DNA of 64,000 nt, from NCBI GenBank assembly GCA_022835595.1, contig BQUP01000001.1, positions 1,612,001 through 1,676,000 of the forward strand, in the 5' to 3' direction. Within the stretch, counting starts at the first letter, position 1. The number at the start of each line of letters is the position of its first letter. The position numbers and the translations under genes are program-made. The notes below the pieces were generated by a model. It had not been told where the DNA came from. It was given only the letters and a program-made list of their open reading frames with translations, and made no database searches. This stretch comes from Cystobasidium ongulense. Lineage: Eukaryota > Basidiomycota > Cystobasidiomycetes > Cystobasidiales > Cystobasidiaceae. This document shows positions 1 to 12,387 of this stretch, piece by piece.

Positions 1-3000
1 TCCCATCGGTGTCAATCTGCAGGAGGTCAATCGCACAAGAGCACTACGAGCGAACAGAGCTGCGAATAGATCTCAGAAATCAATATCTAGCATGTCGGGT
101 GTCGTGTCTCCTTCTTCCCCTGCCACAAGCGCACTCAGCCCTCCTATAAGCAATCCATCAGCTTTCAACACTACCTCCAAGTCGGCGACCTCATCGTCGT
201 ATACAGAGCCAACATCAACATCAACAACAACATCACCAACAATACACGTTGAACCAGAACAAAAACTCAAAATACATTCATCTTCATTTCCAGTTTTCAC
301 AGGTCGAGTGAATAATAATGGTCCTTCTACATCATTAGCTAATTTCATTGGTGGGGATACAAAGATTAAAGGTCCTATATTAAACAAAGTTCGTCCGCCG
401 GCTGAAGATTCTTTACTAAGTCAAGAAGAAAGAACAACCCCTCAAGCTACTTTTCTAGCTCGAAATCCTGCTTTAATACCTCCTCATCAACGTCAGAATG
501 GGAGAAACTCGCCTGGTGTGGCTCTTCCTGGAATGACTAGGCCTAGTCCTTCTCCTTCGTTATCGATAAACTCCGCTACTCATATAGCCGGTGCACCATC
601 GTCTACATCTCCAGGATATTCACCGAGTACTGCAAAACTAGCTGAGAAAAGCGTCACTGACCCCACCCCACAAGCTAGGTCAAAATCGCCCCTTCTTGGC
701 TCTGGAAAGGCAGATGCAAGGCCCTCATACGACAGAATGATCTCTAAATCGCCAGCACCAATTGAAAAGCTATTTCTAGACGATAAGATACATCAAGAGC
801 AGCAGAGTCCCTCTCTGTCTTTCGGTAGTACGTCTCAAGTAGCCTCTCCACGACCGATAAGAGCATTCGAAAGTGCAGCTCTCTCTACAAGTAAGACAAC
901 AGATCAAGGCAATCAAACACATCCATCCTCGTCGAGTATGGACGATGCTACTTCCTTGGGTAGATTGAGAGGTGCTAGTATCGTGAAACAGCGCTTACAA
1001 TGGGGAGAAGCAAAGAGTGAAGGGGACAGTAGCAATTCTGTTAATCGTTATACTCCAACAAATAGTCCTAAACCTACTTCTTCGGGCTCACAATTCAGAC
1101 ACTCGAGCGATGCAAGTAGTAAAGCTTCAACAGCTGCTTCACCGGTTATACCATCATCATTATCGGAAGAGACTAGAACACCGATTCAGGACAAGAGGAG
1201 TAGCGTTCTTGATAGATGGAATAGAGATACTCCTGATCGTACAATTTCTTCTACTTCTGCTTCACCTCAAGCTTCTCCTCAGATAGATCAGCAAGCTTCG
1301 AAATGGCCAAAACCTGCTTATTCTAGACCTGCTTTAGGTAGTACGAAACCTTCATGGGCTGCTGCTACTACTACTCTTACTTCGCCAAAGGTTGATTCAC
1401 CTAGTGCGGTTACGCAGGCTCTTACTTCGCCAAAGGTTGATTCGCCTAGTGCGGTTACGCAGGCAGAAGAGGCAGTACCTAGCCTAGACAAGCAAGAGAC
1501 CGGAAAGGATGATGATGAGCAGAAAGAAGATGTAAAGAAACCGCAAGTGCAAATCGTCACGGAGGAATCTAAGACTTTTCAAAGACCTGTCACGAAACCA
1601 CCTTGGATGCAAGCTAGAGATAATGCCGCTGCTTCATCTCCGTCCAATACACCTACCGAAGTAGCTCCAACACGAACTTCATCTTTCCCTAGACCACAGA
1701 TCAACACCACAAACTCCTCATCATCATCGCGGTCACCTGTCCCACCATCACCTAAAGCATCACGTTCTCTTCCTTCCCCTGCACTACTACCTATTTCAGT
1801 ATCGCCAGCTCCCTATATGCGATCTCAAGCTTCTCCCGGAAATCCTACTTCCCCGAGATCGAGCGTGTTTCAACCCGCTGCTAGTTCTTTTCCTGTTTCT
1901 TTGGGAGTGGCACCTACGCATTCCAGACCTTTATCGGTATGTCGGTTATTACTCGCCCCAAATCAGCTTTGGCGTATCAACGTCAGCTGGAGTAAGTATC
2001 AATTCGGTCTCATTCTGACTTTTTGATCTTTTATTTCGGAACTCCAGCTCGCTCACTTTATAGGTGGCGATAATAAATTAAATGGGCCAGTATTAAATAA
2101 AGTACGACCTGAAGAATCAGATTCATATGGACTTGAAACAGATGCTACATCCCCTAATGCAAGAGTTGGTACTTTTTTAACTCATAATCCGGGTGTCGTG
2201 AATGAAATGATGAAGAAACATAGAGTTCCTATGCCTGGTATGGTACCTTCTGCAGCCAATAGCGGCAGTAGATCTCCTGCTCCCGCTCTTTCTCCAAAGC
2301 CTACGGTCGAATCAACAAGTATGAAAAAGACGGGCTCGGCTTCGGGTACATTGCCCTTACCTGGTATGGAATCACCTAAGCTTCCTTTACCTGGTCAAGA
2401 ACCGACTTTATCGCCTGTTGATCATGACAGTGACGTGAAACACGATAATCAACGTGACATTCAAGATGATCAGACTATGTCGAAGCTGTCAGGTTCGGAA
2501 TATAAAACCTTGCACTCTACCGATACAGTTCAACCCAGTGAGTCGAATGCACTCTCTGAAGAGGTCAACTCTAGACCTTCGGCCAGGGCTATATCTCACG
2601 AGTTTGAAAAGCGTCACAATAATGAATCGTATCAAGACCAAGATTCGTGGAATAGTAACCAGGGTAAAGCAACATCACCATACCGAGAAGAAGAAGGATC
2701 ACAATCATCGCCGAACGATGATAATGCTTGGGCTGCTATTGGATCGGCTATGCTTTCGCCCTCATCTGGTGAAGATACTGTCAAAAACCCCTCAACTAGC
2801 AATCACAGACATGTACCTAGCTGGGAAGGAACGCTCAAGACTTTGGGCAAGGGACCTGCTCGACATGCTCCGAGACCACCTTCGAGTCAGGGCAAGCATA
2901 GTGTTTCAAACACATCTTCTGATCCTATCGTTGTTCAGAGACGAGGTATGTCTAAGTTGTGGTCTACGTGTTCCCGACTATGTCAAGCTTGCTGACATCA

Positions 3001-4450
3001 AGGGAACAATTAGCTATCCGGAAAGAGGACGTGCCAGACTTCAAGCTTTCCCAGATACCGATTCCTCCGACTCCGCAAGTCCACCTTGAGCAGTATATCT
3101 CAGTAGAGGTTCTTAGCATTACAGATGATTCGAAAACAATTACTATAAACTCTGAAGAGCAGCATATTTTCTACTCTACTGAGTTATTAGCTATAATACT
3201 ACGATCGAAACGAGGTGGTCTCGTCACTACTGAGCTCGTCCTCTGGAAAGGAAAGCATTGCTCGGAAGATGGTAGTGACAAGATATCGGAATTGGAGAAG
3301 AGGTATAGGACTTCTGCTGTATGCGTTGAACAAGGGAGGGAGAATCTTCAGATTGTAAAGGCACTTGGAGGGCGTTTGATCACTCGTCAGGTAAGTTGAG
3401 GGATACAGATTGCACGAGATTCTACAAGTTCTGACAAAAGGCGCCTACTCCTACAGGGTTTTCGAAATATCTTCGACGTTCTCAATTCCACTCTATACCG
3501 AGTCCAAATCCGCAGCAAAGGTCTATCATTCATCGATGAAGTAGAACTTCAAGCTTCATCACTCTGTTCAGCATATTCTTATATCGCATCTGTATTCCAA
3601 GATTTATTCGTATGGTATGGTAGAGGAACACCAGATGAAGAAAGTAGAATTGCTTTGCGTTATGCTGAGGAACTAGCAAAAGCTGGTGGTCCTGGATCTA
3701 TGAAAAGAAAAGTAGTTCATATGCTGGAAGGTCAGGAATCAGATTTGTGGAGGGATATAATGGGACAAGAAGAGGAATACGCTTTTGCTAATGTAAGTCA
3801 TTTCCAGTTCATTATTCTTGGTTCCTTGGAGGAAAATTCAAGCCTAAACATTTGTGATTGTTCACGTTCTGCAGCACTGGCGATTCCGCCTAGACAATCC
3901 CGTTATTGCTCTCTCTCCTCCTCAATTCTACGAAGTGACCGGCTCAACACCTTCGATCCAGCTCTTGGGAGATGAAACATCTTGCTCGCTCGCTGATGGA
4001 GCTATGTTCATTGTCAAGACTCCACTCGAAACCTTCGTGATCGTCACTCCATCGGCGAGCGGGAATGGCAAAGGCATAGCTATGGCTTTGAAGGCTGCTG
4101 AAACTATGATACAACCGAACCCGCGACAAGGTGTACCCTTCCGACCGACTGTACATGCACTTGTCCTTCCAAGCTTGATACCCAGAGATCTGCAGGCAAC
4201 GCTTCGCAGCAGCATCCTTGACGATCTCGTAAGTCAAGTCATGGGAACACATATGAAGACATTTACATTGTGGACAAGCCTGACTGCAATTTTTTTACAG
4301 AACGCACCTCACCAGCCGACTACGATGAATGTTGTGGACCTCGCCACTGCCTGGGAGCATCTAGGTCGCGACCACTTCTATAAAAGCGAGATTCTGGATA
4401 TGTCTCTTCTGCCAGTTGGAGTATCTCCTGAAATGATTAGGGGAATGTAA
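1..4450 (+). CDS. DUF4045 / gelsolin-repeat protein (5' partial)
   Basis: Large actin-regulatory-type protein: a long disordered Ser/Pro-rich N-terminal half (DUF4045 type) followed by gelsolin/villin-like repeats. The frame is open from base 2 and its first residues (basic, Arg/Ala-rich) fit the start of DUF4045, so the true start lies upstream. A possible acceptor ends at base 22, and the first ATG is at 92. Exons I can place are (1)-1936, 2048-2945, 3014-3390, 3457-3792, 3875-4228 and 4301-4450, and all phases agree. From the ATG this gives about 1,319 residues. The motif FIGGD-x-K-x-x-GP-x-LNKVRP occurs twice (near 334 and 2060), each followed by TFLxxNP, so the region contains an internal duplication. 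Gelsolin-like segments lie from about 3080 to the end (FYSTELLAII, LFVWYGRGTP). By family it should bind or sever actin or act in cortical organisation. Calcium-site residues were not checked. Confidence 0.8.
1374..1463 (+). repeat. 45-bp in-frame tandem duplication
   Basis: Two adjacent 45-bp units (1374-1418 and 1419-1463) differ by a single visible base (cac versus cgc). Each encodes the 15-residue unit LTSPKVDSPSAVTQA in the disordered half of the DUF4045 protein. The near identity points to a recent slippage or unequal-exchange event. Confidence 0.9.
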
Positions 4451-4779
4451 ACCTTCTTATACTTTATGGCACCTTCTGGACTTCATGTAGCATACTGTGG
4501 ACGGCTTGAACGTGAAGTTTGGGCGTTATTGTTAGCTATATGCCATATTACATCAATGGCTGTTCACAATGTGCTGGGCTTGGTGCATGCAGGCTCTTGA
4601 CCGACTTTCCCGGACTTCTGCTTTGTAATAGTCATCATCAGATTGAAACATGTGTCGAGCTTTACGACGAACGTGACCTGGATGGAGGCTGCTCTTTGAA
4701 CCAGCACCTACCCACCCTCCATTCAAGCCATCAATCCAGTCAAGACAAACAGTCCGGCTGTTGCTGCTGTGTTCCATGA
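4451..4779. other. Intergenic region upstream of the Nem1-type gene
   Basis: About 330 bp between two co-oriented genes. It should hold the 3' UTR of the gelsolin-type gene and the promoter of the phosphatase gene. I see no other gene in it. Confidence 0.6.
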
Positions 4780-6735
4780 ATGAACGCCATTGCACTGCTG
4801 AGCGGCTGGGGCCATCAGCGCGATGCTCACACTGCACTGCGCCGGCGAGCGAGTGTATCGCGGCATAACGAGGAAGAGCAGGACGGTGATGAGCAAGGCA
4901 AGCAGCACGCAGAAGTGAGCAGCAATGGGAGGTCAGCTGTGCACGAGAGCTATCCTACAGGCACAGCAGCTCTGCAGGAGGAGATAGACGGGCCTTATGC
5001 TGAGGAAAGCCAGCATCTGCCATCAGCATCGACAGCAGCAGCAGCAGCAGCACCCGTGTCGCGGGCAGACGACCTCGCAAGAACACTGAAACCGCCAGAA
5101 GCAGTCGGATACGAGGCATTAGAAGAGGCGGCCTCTCCAGAAGTCGTGGATCCTGCTTCCATCTATCCCACGCCTCCGGCTTCGCGTACTTCGACCCCAA
5201 TAGATGCAGTCGATGAGGCGGCACAGCGGCAGGACAGCAACAGCATCGATGCAGGGAACAGCTCAAACAGCAGCACGCATCTATCAGCACTTCTCTCAAA
5301 GCCATCATCCCGCTTTCACGGAAAGCTCTTTCGAAGACAACAGCCCTCTTCACCGCAGCAGCAGTCACATGATGAGCAGCAAGTCCGGACATCTCAACAG
5401 CAGCGTCGACTCGGCGACAGGCAAACGCGCGCGCTCGCTCGATCCTTTCCAGTACGCTGCATAGCACGCATATACATGCTTTTGCGCCGCTTCTTTGCTC
5501 TCTTCGGTATTCGCATACAACCTGTCCCCGCGTTGACAAATACGCCCGAAGCTCCGAGCAGCCTCCAATGTCCGGTCCTGGCAATACCGCCAGTAGAAGC
5601 ATCAGAAGAAGCACCGCCTTCATATGATGATGCAGTCAAGCCCTTTCCATCTGTCAACCAAGACGAAGAAGCAAGAGCTCCACCACAACCATCAAGATGG
5701 AAGCTTGCAAGTCTCCTCAACCGAAATAACTCATCAGACTACCTCACCGATAAAGACGCTTCTTCCAATGCTACAGAAGGGTACGCTTCTACATCATCCG
5801 ATGATTGGACAGTATCAGAGGAGAAAAAAGCACTACGACAAATTACACCCTCGGCCGGTCCGATGCCATCTATATCCGACATGCCACCACGTGGTCATGC
5901 CAAAACAGCATCATCATCAGTCAAAGCATCAGTAGCACAATTAGCACTTTCAAAACCAAAACTACTTGTCCTAGATCTCGACGAAACACTCATCCACTCT
6001 ACTTCTCGCATGAATTATGCCTCTAACGCAGTCACCTCCTCTGTCGATGGTCGGTCAACTTATAATGCAAATACATCAGGCTTGAAAGTTCGCGTTGTAG
6101 AAGTCGTGCTAGATGGTCGTTCAGTTATATACCACGTCTATAAAAGGCCTTGGGTCGATTTCTTTCTAAGAAAAGTCTCATCGTGGTATACGGTCGTTAT
6201 ATTTACTGCTTCATTGCAAGAATATGCAGATCCAGTTATTGATTGGCTTGATCAAGGAAGAGGAATGATTAGCACTCGACTCTTTCGTGAATCTTGTACA
6301 TATGTCAATGGCTCATACGTTAAAGATTTAAGTATCGTAGATAAAGATCTTGCTAGGGTTTGCTTGGTAGACAACTCTCCCATCAGCTATGCTATTGATC
6401 CAGGTAAGAGGCATCTCCCTTGCGCGCTCCAACTTGGTACACATTGACTGACTGAACCTCTTACCCATACAGCCAACGGTATACCTATAGAAGGATGGAT
6501 CAACGATCCAAACGATGAAGCTCTGCTAGACTTGTTACCAATGTTAGACAGTCTACGTTTTACGAATGACGTAAGGCACGTACTTGCATTAAGGTTAGCA
6601 ACAACTTCAACAGCCATGTCTGCATCAGCTGCGAAAACTCGACGGCGGCGTACTTCAACTCTTATGGGTGGTGTTGATCCGATTGAACAAGCAGCAATCC
6701 AACGAGCAGTGCAGTCACATCCAAAAGCGGAATAG
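4780..6735 (+). CDS. NEM1: Nem1-type nuclear envelope phosphatase (HAD/FCP1-like)
   Basis: Catalytic subunit of the Nem1-Spo7 type complex, which dephosphorylates lipin (Pah1/Ned1) at the nuclear/ER membrane and so controls phosphatidate use. Exons are 4780-6403 and 6473-6735, giving 628 residues and ending at TAG. The C-terminal NIF domain carries the HAD motif DLDET at about residues 397-401 ([13 protein letters not shown]). It also has the [20 protein letters not shown] and CLVDNSP segments and, after the intron, NGIPIEGW. A hydrophobic/basic stretch at about residues 225-248 ([16 protein letters not shown]) is the likely membrane-association segment. The preceding about 390 residues are low complexity and include an Ala run coded by a GCA repeat near 5040. 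The start is the first ATG after a stop-rich leader. The Psr/Scp phosphatases share the domain, but the length and the membrane segment before it favour Nem1. Confidence 0.82.
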
Positions 6736-7257
6736 TGTAATCTATCAGCAGCAGTAGCCGGTAGAAGTGTGAATCCAGCTTCCAAATCTATTGGCATAGG
6801 TGTTGAGTCAGGTGTATCATGAACGTAAAGATCTCGCAAGCAGATCTTCAAAGAGTCGTTGTAACCGTATGTCAGTAAGAGGGAAGAAACGCAAGAAGAT
6901 AATGTATGGTTTTATGCAAATATTCACCCTTTTCGCTTATGCAGATCTCGACAATGTCGAAGGCATTTGTCTTCGCAGTCAGTAAATTTGTTCTGCCGGG
7001 GCACTAACTGGCATTGCATTTTTCATCGTCAAATAGCTTTTTATGAATGTCCTGACGAGCTGAATTGTTAGAGACTACATGAAATAAATAATAAAACAGG
7101 CCTTTGTGTTTTCTGGTTGTTGATTCTCCGCCTTTTATAGTAGGCTAAACATGATAAGATAAACCCATAACTTTTCTTGCCGTGACTAAGACGTTGTCTG
7201 AGATTTCCACTATTCGGTAACAAGGTTCGAGTTAAGCCTCATCAAGGCTGTTTTGCT
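6736..7257. other. Intergenic region between convergent genes
   Basis: About 520 bp of AT-rich sequence between the stop codons of the phosphatase (+) and the phosphoketolase (-). It should contain both 3' UTRs. I see no coding signal beyond a short ORF at 6800-6985 that I do not support. Confidence 0.6.
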
Positions 7258-10200
7258 TTAACCCTCGTGGAGAACAGGAGCAGCGAACTCTGCGGGATCT
7301 TCGCCTGTCAATTGAGCATGCTTCTCGAGTTCTCTGTTCAAGTGTTGATACTTGGAGATCAAGACGTGGGCTTTGACATCAACCTTGTTTGTTAACTTTG
7401 TCTTGAGAATGCCTTCGAGTGCTTTGATGACCACGTCGTATCGGCAGCACTCGTTGTAGCGAAGCATCATGGCGGGAGTAGTGGTCGTTCCAACCTCTGT
7501 TGGTTGACAATGCAAAGGAATGGGAAAGCAGAAGTTCAGTGGCTAGGCGGACAAAGTAGCTGTATCTTCTTTGCCTCTTACCTTCGTAACCTCCAATGCT
7601 GAAGCGGCTAGGGTTAGCAGCATTGCCTCGTGGGAAGAGGAGTTGTTTGACAGCAGAAGTGTAGCCATGGAAATTGACGACACTGAACATAAAAAGAAGA
7701 GGTGAATCTTGTTTAGTATGCGTTTTACGAATAGGCCTTGTTGGCGGAGAAAGAAACTTACACAGGCTTATCAGGAGTGAAAATGCTGTCGAAAGAAGCA
7801 TCGCTCAAAGCATGAGGATGAGCTCCTGGGATAGCAAGAGCCAATAGATCGACAATGTTGACGACTCGAACTCTAAGTTGTGGAAGATCTTCAGATAATA
7901 ATTTGGCTGCGTGGAGTACTTCGGTGGTGGTCTCATTGCCGCATCCGACAAGGACTACATCGGGGTCCTCTCCTCCATGAGTAGAGTCTACGGCCGATAA
8001 TGGAAATCAGCTCGAATTTATACTGGATGCTTCATCGTTCAAACAAATACTTACATTGTGGCCATGTAGAGATACCAGCAATGCAGTGCTCATTTGCCTG
8101 TTCAGGAGTGAGCAAGTTGTGCGCTGGGGTCTACGGAAGCAAGGAGAAAGTGAGTGAGTCACAATTCGGCGGTAGGAACAGAAGGGAGTCTGACGTACCT
8201 TAGAACCGACAATAAGATTGACATAACCCTTAGATCTCAAGCAATGAGCGATGCAAGAGACTGAGCAATTAGCATCAGGAGGGAAGTAAACCCTGACCAT
8301 CTGATGAGGTAGATCAAGAAGGGAGTTGATCAAGGCTGGGTTTTGATGAGAGTACCCATTATGCTCTTGTCGCCATAAAGTAGAGGTGTCAATGTAATTG
8401 AGAGAAGAAATGGGTCCTCGCCATTTGACTTCAGTCTGGGCGACCTTGCAGACTATAAGCAAAGAGAACAAGATCAGATTGGCAGTTCTCATCTGTATGC
8501 GAGCTACGTGAATAATCTAAGAGGACTCACACTTGGCGTACTCTGTGAATTGAACGTATCATGACATCAGCAATGGTCATCGAAAGTGAAGAGAATTTTA
8601 CACTCACGTTCAATCATAGTAGTAACGATACCCAAGAAAGCCTCATAGGAAGGGAAGAGACCAGTTCTTCCAGTGAGGGTATAGCCCTGCAAGAAGCCCT
8701 GCAGAGTATGCTCAGAGAGCATCTCTGTTACTCTTCCACCCTTGTGAGCAGTTTCAGGGTCCCACTGCATGTCACGAGTAGTATGTTCAAAGACTTGATC
8801 TAGCTTGTTAGATCTCAACTCATCAGGTGAGAAGATTCTGAATGTGGTTGGCTGTATTTCAATGCACCACAGATGTATTCTCAGTCTTGAGAACAGAGCA
8901 ACTGGAAAGAAAGAGAAAAAGGAGGACTCACGTTGAGCTTGACGATCTCTGCTAGATATCTACCAATAGCTTTCATAGGACTTTCCTCTTGATTCTTCTT
9001 GGTAGCATAAGGGATCCAATCAGGGCAATTTAGAGGTTGATAACCATCATAAGTAATCTTTAATTGACCTAGACGTTTAGAAGGGTCTTTAGGCAAGATT
9101 GCAATTGTCTCTGGTTTGACAATGTTGGATAGGGAAGGATCGAATAGCTCAAATGGCTTGTAGCTGGCTAGCCAATCTTTGAGTTGATCGAGCTGTGTGT
9201 CGTCGGTACGAGCAGCAGTCAATGGTACTTGATCTGTTTGAAAGACGAGAAAGCAAAAACACGTGATTCAGGTGATGTCTCCGCAATGAATTGTGGGAAG
9301 AGAAACGACAGAAGAGGAAGAGGAATGGTAAAAAAGGGTGTCACTCACGAGCTCTGAAACTGTTTAGAACAGGTAGACCATCAACGTATTTGGGCCCAGT
9401 CCAACCTTTAGGAGTTCTAAGAACAATCATAGGGAATCTAGGTTTAGTAATAGGAGTACCATTTCTAGCATGATGTTGAATATTTCTAATTTCATCATAA
9501 GCCCAATTCATAGTAGCAGCTAAGTTAATTTGTAGATTTCTATCTTGTTCTTCAGTTTCGTTTGCAAGATCTCCATAATCAACAATTGCACATTGATAAC
9601 CATATCCAGTGAATAAAGCAGTCAATTCTTTATCATCTGAACATCCCATTATAGTTCGCTCGGAAATCTTGAATCCATTCGCGTGTAGAATGGGTAGAAC
9701 GGCTCCTGACTCGCCTGGGTCTAGGAACTTGTGTGCGTGCCATGCGGTGGCGGTGGCTGAATGCAACAAACGATCAAATTTTATCAGATTAAAGACCACC
9801 TCAAAGAAATTATTGATAGGAAAAGGGGAATTGTTTGGCTTACGACCGGTCTCAGCTTCACCATCACCAACGACAGCGACAGTGATGAGATCAGGATAGT
9901 CCATTACAGATCCGTATGCAACAGCAAGAGCATAACCTAATTCTCCACCTTCATGAATAGAGCCTGGTGTTTCGGCATTAATGTGAGATGGGAAACCACC
10001 GGGCCAAGAAAAGGCTTTGACGAATTTATCAAAACCTGGCTTGTCCATTGTCATGTGAGAGTAGAATTTGGTGACTAAGGGAGTGGGAAAGCGGAAGTCA
10101 TTTTGTCAGTCTCCAAGACAAGCCAAGATCCGCGCAGTCGAGCGTGGTGACGGGTGACGCTCACTTGAACCCTCGAGCCATAGACCGGACAAGACACCAG

Positions 10201-11306
10201 GAGCACCGTGGCCTGAAGAGAGCAAGTCAGCACATGATAATCATCTCCCAGTTATTATGTGTCGTGCCCACCCGGTCCCCATACGATCATCATATTGGCA
10301 TCGAAATCTCTGATAAGTCTGTTTGTGTGAGCTTGTACGGCAGATAGACCTGGGCATGTTCCCTGATCAGTATCGAAAAAGGAAGGGAGTGTGGATGTTT
10401 TGAGAGTCAGCGATAGCAATTCAGGGCGGAGTCATTCAATGTGGGGGGAATGATTCGCATATGAGCTGGGGAAGGGGGGAGATTTTCATTCTCCCAAACC
10501 TAGCCCAGCAAGTGATCCCAAAAAAACACAAGTGAAACTCACCCAATGACCCAGAAGACGTCTGTCAAGGAGAAGATCGTCAAATTACAAGAATAGGAAA
10601 ATCAGCTCATGTCAATCAAGTTGCGGTATAATTTAAAATGTCATCCAGGCAGAGTAAGAGAGTGGGAAAAGCACTCACTTTTTGATCATTTCGTGTTTGA
10701 GTTCCTTGTGAGGGTCGAGAGTTCCTTCGGTGAGCTGTAGAGAGGGTGCGATGTGTATAGCATTCGAGGTGTCGTCGATGTACCATAGTGAGGGAATGAT
10801 GTAGATAATGCGGCACGTGTCAGCCGAAACGATGCCCCGATCGGAGCTTTGATGGATCCGAGTGAAATCCTTCAAAAGCAAGACTCACAAAGATCATGGC
10901 GGCAGCGAGAAAGTTGGATGCTCGCTGTGGGAGGAGATAGCGTAGAGTATCAGCTTGTCGCCGAGTGTGGATATGATGGTCGCCCTGCGCACCTGATAGA
11001 CCGTCCTGGATGGGCCAGCGCGTCATATTTGATGGCCTCGGTCAGCCCCAGAAAGCCCAGTTCAAGCTGCAAGCAAGAGCAAGGCCAGCTTACAAGTCCT
11101 GGAGCAGCTGGTCTGTGATCTTGTACTTGCTGAGGTCGATGCGGGGAGCCAGTTCCTTGAGCAGGCTGTCTGGGAGCGAGGACGGCTTTGGCTCTGTGAC
11201 CGCCTCCGCTTGTCCTGGACGGTGGTGGTGGCACACGGTGACCAGGCAGGTCAGCGTGGATGGACGGAGCGCGAGGAGGGAGAGAGCTACCTGATTCATG
11301 GGACAT
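7258..11306 (-). CDS. Xylulose-5-phosphate/fructose-6-phosphate phosphoketolase
   Basis: Thiamine-diphosphate enzyme that splits xylulose 5-phosphate (and usually fructose 6-phosphate) with inorganic phosphate into acetyl phosphate plus glyceraldehyde 3-phosphate or erythrose 4-phosphate. It is probably cytosolic. Recognisable segments, N to C: ASNFLAAAMIF (about 10910), GHGAPGVLSG (about 10200), the phosphoketolase signature EGGELGYAL (about 9940) and the ThDP motif VVGDGEAETG (about 9860). Further on are RTPKGWTGPKYVDG (about 9380) and the end EVGTTTTPAMMLRYNE (about 7470). The start is the ATG at 11304-11306. A five-codon first exon (11291-11306) joins in frame to the exon beginning at 11214 and gives MSHES-GQAEAV. 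The coding region is cut by many short introns, and I did not fix every boundary. The product should be about 800 residues, the usual length. Fungal phosphoketolases are generally considered to be of bacterial origin. Confidence 0.93.
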
Positions 11307-12387
11307 GGTGCTAGTTACTTGATAGAGGTGTGTGATAAGTAAGTACTCTGTGATGGGTGGTTTAAAGCAAAGAGGTAGAAAGAAGGCCGCTCCGCAATCT
11401 GGAGAGCAGCACGTCCTTCTGTCATCCAATGCGCCACGCAAAGCTTCGCAAGTGTTACATAAGGACAGCGGTGCGATGGCAAGTGGATTGGAGGGGTCAC
11501 TGGTCAGCCGCCCGTTCCATCCCATCCATCCATGCACGCACGTTGGTCGTGATAGCCGATAGAGTAGATCCTCCAGATATGTCATACCGCGTGCACACCT
11601 CGAGCAGGGCAAGCACACCCTCCAGCTGGATGCATGCTTGTGCGATGGGAGAGCTGGATCGTGACTATCTCTCTCGCTCCTCCGTCTTGCAGCTCATCCC
11701 CGTGTCTTTCTCGATCATCCTCACTGTACACGCAGAAAGGCAGCAGCTTCCAGTGCATCTCCATCCCCATGCCACTCCCTCCGGGATACTCTTTACACCT
11801 CACCCTCCACTCCTGCCTGTGCCATTATTGCTGGGTCATCGTTATCTCTGAGCTCCCAGCCCAGCGGCATCGTTGATTGCGCAAATCGTGCACAAGCTGG
11901 AGAGAGCAAGCACCAGGTCGCCGCATCCCCCATCAATCACGCCCACGCCAGCACTTCAACTTCAGTCATATCGTTCTACACCTCTGCTACTTCTTCCACG
12001 GCGTACCTGAACTATATGCCGTGACTGACCTGACCACAATTGCTGACTATGGCGAAAGAGTGTCGCCTTCGACGAGTGCCCTTTGTGCCAGCTATGGATG
12101 GCGGAATACCGCATGCATGATCATGAGATGGTTGGATTGCGTGGGGCGGAGTATGGACACATCTTCCAGCGTACTGACTCGCTGTTCTCACGCCTAACTA
12201 TCGCTCACATCCTCTCGCTTGTATATCCTCTCTCTATGGTATAGCTGCTGCGCGTCTAAACTGGGCACTCGGTCAAGGAAAATTTACCATTCTCTTATCG
12301 GCCCTCTTTACTTTGTGCACTCCTTCTATGCTACAACCGATTTCTCAACTCAAGACCAATCTATCGAACATCATATTGGTTGAAACC
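11307..12387. promoter_or_regulatory. Divergent promoter region, phosphoketolase / UPF0643 gene
   Basis: About 1.08 kb between the divergent starts of phosphoketolase (-) and the UPF0643 gene (+). It contains C/T-rich stretches (about 11690-11830) and only short, non-conserved-looking ORFs. No specific operator was recognised. Confidence 0.5.

Noticed and set aside
4955-5623. Long minus-strand ORF rich in Leu, Cys and Arg
   Set aside because: It lies antisense to the low-complexity half of the Nem1-type gene, where repeats keep the reverse frame open. No family resemblance.
10950-11618. Minus-strand ORF around the phosphoketolase start
   Set aside because: It reads through the first phosphoketolase intron in a wrong frame. 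The spliced model 11291-11306 joined at 11214 gives the expected N-terminus.
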